A stretch of DNA of 64,000 bases, taken from Christiangramia oceanisediminis. Lineage in GTDB: Bacteria > Bacteroidota > Bacteroidia > Flavobacteriales > Flavobacteriaceae. The stretch lies in NCBI RefSeq assembly GCF_022570735.2, contig NZ_JANCNS010000002.1, positions 992,001 to 1,056,000 of the forward strand, read 5' to 3'. Positions 60,504 through 64,000 of this stretch are shown piece by piece. A program made the translations under genes and the position numbers. The first letter of the stretch is position 1, and the number at the start of each line of letters is the position of its first letter. The notes below the pieces were generated by a model. It did not search any database. It was not told the DNA's origin and saw only the letters and a program-made list of their open reading frames with translations.

Positions 60504-62630
60504 TTATTGGTTTATTCCTTCCAGGTCCAGTAAAAACGCGTATTCCTCGGCTACTTCCTTTAAGGCTTCAAAACGCCCGGAAGCGCCACCATGTCCGGCA
60601 TCCATATTGGTATGCAAAAGCAGAACATTATTGTCGGTTTTTACTTCCCTCAATTTAGCAATCCACTTGGCCGGCTCCCAGTACTGTACCTGTGAATCAT
60701 GTAATCCCGTTGTCACCAGCATATTTGGATAATCCTGCGCTTTTACATTATCATAAGGCGAATAGGATTTCATATAGTCATAATACTCCTTATTATTAGG
60801 GTTACCCCATTCATCATACTCCCCGGTCGTTAATGGGATACTATCGTCCAGCATGGTAGTAACCACGTCTACAAAGGGTACTGCTGCGATCACTCCATTA
60901 TATAATTGAGGAGCCAAATTCACCACTGCTCCCATCAATAATCCGCCAGCCGAGCCGCCCATTGCATATAAATGCTCCGGTGAGGTATATTTTTCCTGGA
61001 TAAGATATTCTGAAACATCAATAAAATCTGTAAACGTATTCTTTTTAGTGAATAATTTACCATCCTCATACCATTCCCGTCCAAGATACTCTCCGCCGCG
61101 AATATGCGCGATCGCATAAATGAATCCTCTGTCTAGCAAACTCAATCTAACGGAAGAGAAATAAGGATCAATCGTTGAACCATATGATCCGTAGGCATAT
61201 TGAAGCAATGGGCTACTTCCGTCCATTTTCATACCCTTTCGGTAAACCAGTGAAACCGGGATTTTGGTCCCGTCCGTGGCCGTGGCCCAGATCCTTTCGG
61301 AAGCATAATTATCCTTGTCGAATTTTCCTCCTAAAACTTCCTGCTCCTTTAAAACTTCCTTCTCCCGGGTTTTCATATTGAATTCTACTACCGAAGTAGG
61401 CGTGGTTAAACTGTTATAATTATACCTCAGGTATTCGGTATCAAAATCGGGGTTTATCGCGGTAAAAGCCGTATAGGTTTCATTATCAAAGGGGATGTAA
61501 TAATCTTCCTTTTCATCCCATCTTATGATCCTTATTTTATTGAGTCCGTTGTTTCGCTCACTAACCACCAGGTAATCCTTGAAAATATCGATATCTTCAA
61601 GCAGGTAATCCTTACGGTGAGGGATCACGTCTACCCAGTTCTCCATTCCGGTCTTATCGACCGGGGTTTTCATCAGTTTGAAATTAGTGGCTCCATCCTT
61701 ATTGGTGACTATATAAAAATCACCGTTAAAATGGGAAATGCTGTATTCCATCCCACGGGTTCTGGGCTGAAAAAGTTTAAATTCCTTTTCAGGAGTATCA
61801 GCATCAAGGAACCGGTATTCAGTTGTTAAAGTGCTATGTGAACCAATGATGATATATTCCCTGGATTTCGACTTATAGACATACGTATTGAAAGTCTCGT
61901 CTTCCTCTTCATAAACCAGCTGATCCTCTTTAGGATCGGTTCCCAGGATATGTTTAAAGATCTGGTAAGACCTCAGCGTTTGAGGATCCTTCTTGGCATA
62001 ATAAAGGCTTTTATTATCATTTGCCCAGGTAGAACCTCCGGTGGTATTTTCTATATTTTCATCGTAAATCTCCCCCGTCTCGAGGTTTTTAACTCTAATT
62101 GTGTATTGCCTGCGACTAACGGTATCAGTACCAAAGGCAACCAGCTTATTATCTGGACTCACGTTCAATCCTCCAAGGCTGTAATACTCAAAAGGCTTGG
62201 CCATTTCGTTCACATTAAAGAGGATCTCTTCCTGCGCATCAAGACTTTCCTTTTTCCTGGAGTAAACAGGATAGTCATATCCTTTTTCAAAACGGGTGAT
62301 ATACCAGTAGCCGTTGAGTTTATATGGGACTGACTCATCGTCTTCTTTAATACGAGCCTTCATTTCCTGGAAAAGGTCTTCCTGGAACTTTTTAGTATGA
62401 GCGGTCATTTTATCGTTATACTCATTTTCGGCATTCAAATAAGCAATAACCTCAGGATCTTCCCTTTGATTCATCCAGAAATAGTTATCTACCCGTACAT
62501 CTCCATGGATCTCCAGTTTCTTCGGAACTTTTTTCGCCCGTGGGGCCAGAATGTCTTTTTTCAAATCGATATTATTTTGAGCAGATGCAAAGGTAACGCA
62601 TCCTAATAGAATTACTAATAGTCTAATCAT
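60504..62630 (-). CDS. Exported oligopeptidase B / prolyl oligopeptidase-family S9 protease
   Basis: A 708-residue S9A-type peptidase. I start it at MIRLLVILLGCVTFASAQ, a signal peptide; an ATG 14 codons upstream is less likely. An N-terminal seven-bladed propeller (YFWMNQREDPEVIAYLNAEN opening) precedes the hydrolase domain with the nucleophile in MGGSAGGLLMG, Asp in TGLHDSQVQYWEP, and His in DAGHGGASGRFE. LIQYAYGS-type and RGGEYLGREWYEDGK are typical of PtrB. It should cleave short peptides after basic or proline residues in the periplasm, complementing the DPP-IV in this window. Confidence 0.95.
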   Translation of the reverse strand: MIRLLVILLGCVTFASAQNNIDLKKDILAPRAKKVPKKLEIHGDVRVDNYFWMNQREDPEVIAYLNAENEYNDKMTAHTKKFQEDLFQEMKARIKEDDESVPYKLNGYWYITRFEKGYDYPVYSRKKESLDAQEEILFNVNEMAKPFEYYSLGGLNVSPDNKLVAFGTDTVSRRQYTIRVKNLETGEIYDENIENTTGGSTWANDNKSLYYAKKDPQTLRSYQIFKHILGTDPKEDQLVYEEEDETFNTYVYKSKSREYIIIGSHSTLTTEYRFLDADTPEKEFKLFQPRTRGMEYSISHFNGDFYIVTNKDGATNFKLMKTPVDKTGMENWVDVIPHRKDYLLEDIDIFKDYLVVSERNNGLNKIRIIRWDEKEDYYIPFDNETYTAFTAINPDFDTEYLRYNYNSLTTPTSVVEFNMKTREKEVLKEQEVLGGKFDKDNYASERIWATATDGTKIPVSLVYRKGMKMDGSSPLLQYAYGSYGSTIDPYFSSVRLSLLDRGFIYAIAHIRGGEYLGREWYEDGKLFTKKNTFTDFIDVSEYLIQEKYTSPEHLYAMGGSAGGLLMGAVVNLAPQLYNGVIAAVPFVDVVTTMLDDSIPLTTGEYDEWGNPNNKEYYDYMKSYSPYDNVKAQDYPNMLVTTGLHDSQVQYWEPAKWIAKLREVKTDNNVLLLHTNMDAGHGGASGRFEALKEVAEEYAFLLDLEGINQ

Positions 62631-62657
62631 TTGTACCAATTTAACAGGGTAATTTAG

Positions 62658-62665
62658 TAATTTTG
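62658..62665 (+). promoter_or_regulatory. Candidate -7 box for the ybaB-type gene
   Basis: TAATTTTG fits TAnnTTTG, 28 bp before the ATG at 62694, in the divergent gap with the oligopeptidase gene. Confidence 0.4.
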
Positions 62666-62693
62666 AGTTCACAAAAATTTAAAATCAGATATT

Positions 62694-63020
62694 ATGTTTG
62701 GAGATATGATGGGCATGATGAATAAACTGAAGGAAGCCCAGGCCAATGTAGAAGCCACTAAAAAAAGAATGGATACCGTTATGGTCGAGGAAAAATCGAC
62801 TGATGGTCTTCTAAAGGTTACCGTTACAGCGAACAGGCAATTAAAGAATATTTCGATAGATGATGAGCTAATGAATGATAAGGAGCAGCTTGAAGATTAC
62901 CTCATCCTAACCCTGAACAACGCCATACAAAAGGCCGGGGAGATACACGAGACCGAAGTTGCGGCTGCGGCTAAGGACGGAATGCCAGATATTCCTGGAA
63001 TGAGCGATATGCTGAAATAA
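62694..63020 (+). CDS. YbaB/EbfC family nucleoid-associated protein
   Basis: A 108-residue DNA-binding protein: [60 protein letters not shown] matches YbaB, with the two-helix/strand tweezer dimer fold. It binds DNA without strong sequence specificity and condenses the chromosome. In many bacteria it is linked to dnaX and recR, which are not in the window. Followed by a strong bidirectional terminator. Confidence 0.95.
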   Translation: MFGDMMGMMNKLKEAQANVEATKKRMDTVMVEEKSTDGLLKVTVTANRQLKNISIDDELMNDKEQLEDYLILTLNNAIQKAGEIHETEVAAAAKDGMPDIPGMSDMLK

Positions 63021-63040
63021 CAAATCTATTTATTACATAA

Positions 63041-63072
63041 AAGAAAGCCTGGAAAAATTTCCAGGCTTTCTT
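63041..63072. terminator. Bidirectional terminator
   Basis: AAGAAAGCCTGG and CCAGGCTTTCTT, 12-bp perfect stem with an 8-nt loop, between the YbaB-type gene and the convergent thioredoxin-fold gene. Confidence 0.88.
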
Positions 63073-63089
63073 TTATTCTTATTTTGAAC

Positions 63090-63605
63090 TTAATGACCTC
63101 CCCGGGCCGGATAATCTTCTTTCAATACAAATCCAATCGATTTAAGAAGTTCATCAAATTTTGGCCTTGCGAACGGCATGGATTGAATACTGGCTGAATA
63201 TAAAGTTTTATCGGGCTTTATTAGAAAAAGAGCTGGTTCTAAAAAAACTTCAGGCTCGGAATCCTTGATCGCTTCAGATACAAAAAGCCCCCATTTTCTT
63301 CCTTCTTCAATATCCATTTCAAATCCAATATCAAGATTTTCAACTTCCCATTCTTCTACAGTCTTCTCTGCAAGCTCCTTTGAGTTAGAACTTACGCATA
63401 CCACTTCCACACCTTTATTTCGAAAATCTTCAACTTTCTCATTGAGCTCCTCGAGATACTTTTTACATACCGGGCAATGAATTCCACGATAGACAACAAG
63501 CATCGTAAAGTTTTCAGGTTCGCTTTCCTGTAGATTCCATTTTACTCCTTTGGTCGTATCCAGAATCAAATCGGGTACCAGATGACCAGGTTTTAGATAT
63601 TTCAT
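63090..63605 (-). CDS. Peroxiredoxin-like thioredoxin-fold protein (AhpC/TSA family)
   Basis: A 171-residue cytoplasmic thioredoxin-fold protein of the peroxiredoxin-like subgroup. It carries a CxxC motif, YRGIHCPVCKKYLEEL, in place of the single peroxidatic Cys of classic peroxiredoxins. DFRNKGVEVVCVSSNSKELAEKTVEEWEVENLDIGFEMD and LFLIKPDKTLYSASIQSMPFARP complete the fold. Likely a thiol-disulfide or peroxide-reducing enzyme. Substrate not known. Confidence 0.88.
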   Translation of the reverse strand: MKYLKPGHLVPDLILDTTKGVKWNLQESEPENFTMLVVYRGIHCPVCKKYLEELNEKVEDFRNKGVEVVCVSSNSKELAEKTVEEWEVENLDIGFEMDIEEGRKWGLFVSEAIKDSEPEVFLEPALFLIKPDKTLYSASIQSMPFARPKFDELLKSIGFVLKEDYPARGGH

Positions 63606-63686
63606 ATTTAATTTTTCCTAAAAATAAATTATCCTGAAAACCTCAATTATTAATGTAATCCCAATCTTTAGTTAATAATTGAAAAA

Positions 63687-64000
63687 TTACAATTCCATTT
63701 TTTCAAGAGTATCCAAAAATCGTTGATGCATCTCTTCGGTATAGTCAAGGTGAGTTACGATACGAAGCTTACCATGTCCCATATTACTGATCCTGATGTT
63801 TTGCCTGGCCAGTTCGGTTAGAAATTCTTCTTCCTTTTCCTGATCCTTCATATAAAAGATCACAATATTGGTTTCAACAGGTTCAACTTTGGAAATATAG
63901 AACTGATCGGTAAGCACCTTTCCTATTTCGGCGGCGCGTTCATTGTCTTTTTCCAGGCGATCCACATGATGGTCCAGTGCAAATACCCCGGCAGCGGCCA
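63687..64000 (-). CDS. ltaE: L-threonine aldolase, C-terminal part (cut by window end)
   Basis: The frame continues without a stop to the right edge (AAAGVFALDHHVDRLEKDNERAAEIGKVL), so the Met/Val at 63965 is internal and about two thirds of the gene lies outside. The visible part is the C-terminal small domain of a fold-type I PLP aldolase: DHHVDRLEKDN, VEPVETNIVIFYM and GKLRIVTHLDYTEE match low-specificity L-threonine aldolases, which split threonine or allo-threonine to glycine and acetaldehyde. The PLP lysine lies beyond the window. Confidence 0.85.
   Translation of the reverse strand, partial: AAAGVFALDHHVDRLEKDNERAAEIGKVLTDQFYISKVEPVETNIVIFYMKDQEKEEEFLTELARQNIRISNMGHGKLRIVTHLDYTEEMHQRFLDTLEKMEL

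Noticed and set aside
1-64000. CRISPR array, IS element or rRNA operon
   Set aside because: No regularly spaced repeat-spacer pattern, transposase frame with flanking inverted repeats, or rRNA-like stretch was seen.

Overview
The window comes from a marine-type member of the Bacteroidota, almost certainly family Flavobacteriaceae and by overall protein flavour close to Gramella/Christiangramia (a guess from memory, not a database hit). The support is the lineage-typical gene set: a PorX-type regulator of the type IX secretion/gliding apparatus, a fused LpxC-FabZ, DUF4834 and DUF4258 proteins, YfhO, an AsnC-free his operon with fused HisB and HisIE, BlaI/M56 pairs, moderately AT-rich DNA, and -7 boxes of the form TAnnTTTG. 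No rRNA, complete tRNA, CRISPR array or IS element was seen.

Layout. 1-1921: the right end of an integrated element that continues beyond the left edge. It holds a truncated lipoprotein gene, a Bacteroidetes-type tyrosine integrase, and a 3' half of tRNA-Arg(TCT) plus its terminator, which I read as the duplicated attachment site. 1942-6212: a remnant-like small ORF, then a coupled three-gene cassette (QEGLA-motif metallopeptidase, GshB-like ATP-grasp ligase, AstE/AspA-like zinc deacylase) that is the best candidate here for an undescribed peptide- or metabolite-modifying system. 6316-9819: lipoprotein, lactonase, CorA and a divergent TruA paralogue, all on the minus strand. 9940-18946: plus-strand run with a small basic ORF, DPP-IV, a GyrI-like protein, DUF1853, GNAT, TauE/SafE, a CDF efflux protein, a baeRF-type protein, a NYN-LOTUS RNase candidate and pirin.

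19044-26527: complete his operon (hisGDCBHAF-IE, minus strand) preceded by a legible ribosome-mediated attenuator with an 18-residue leader peptide containing five histidines. Hairpin repeats sit in its intergenic gaps. 26596-31308: prohibitin-like protein, a VWA membrane protein, fabG and sucD. 31486-33542: BlaI/M56 pair with two operators. 33588-39971: a lipid A block (second LpxD-like acyltransferase, efp, lpxA, lpxC-fabZ, lpxD, HD phosphohydrolase).

40086-49838: porX, tsaE, an exported-peptide ORF overlapping a membrane-protein gene, ald, DUF4258, bcp, a cysteine-free endonuclease III, an ECF sigma factor followed by a 50-residue gene, and uvrA. 49965-57904: a repeat-bearing secreted Arg/Ser-rich protein, then a surface-polysaccharide/glycan group (flippase, GT4 glycosyltransferase, YfhO), DUF4834 and an outer-membrane barrel. 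57979-64000: an alpha-oxoamine synthase and a cysteine/cysteate-synthase-like enzyme (probable sulfonolipid pathway), oligopeptidase B, YbaB, a thioredoxin-fold protein and the 3' part of a threonine aldolase gene cut by the window end.

Several themes connect the genes: envelope biogenesis (lipid A, sulfonolipid, glycans, PorX), small genes and RNA leaders that length filters miss, and translation-linked regulation (his attenuator, sigma-factor leader hairpin).
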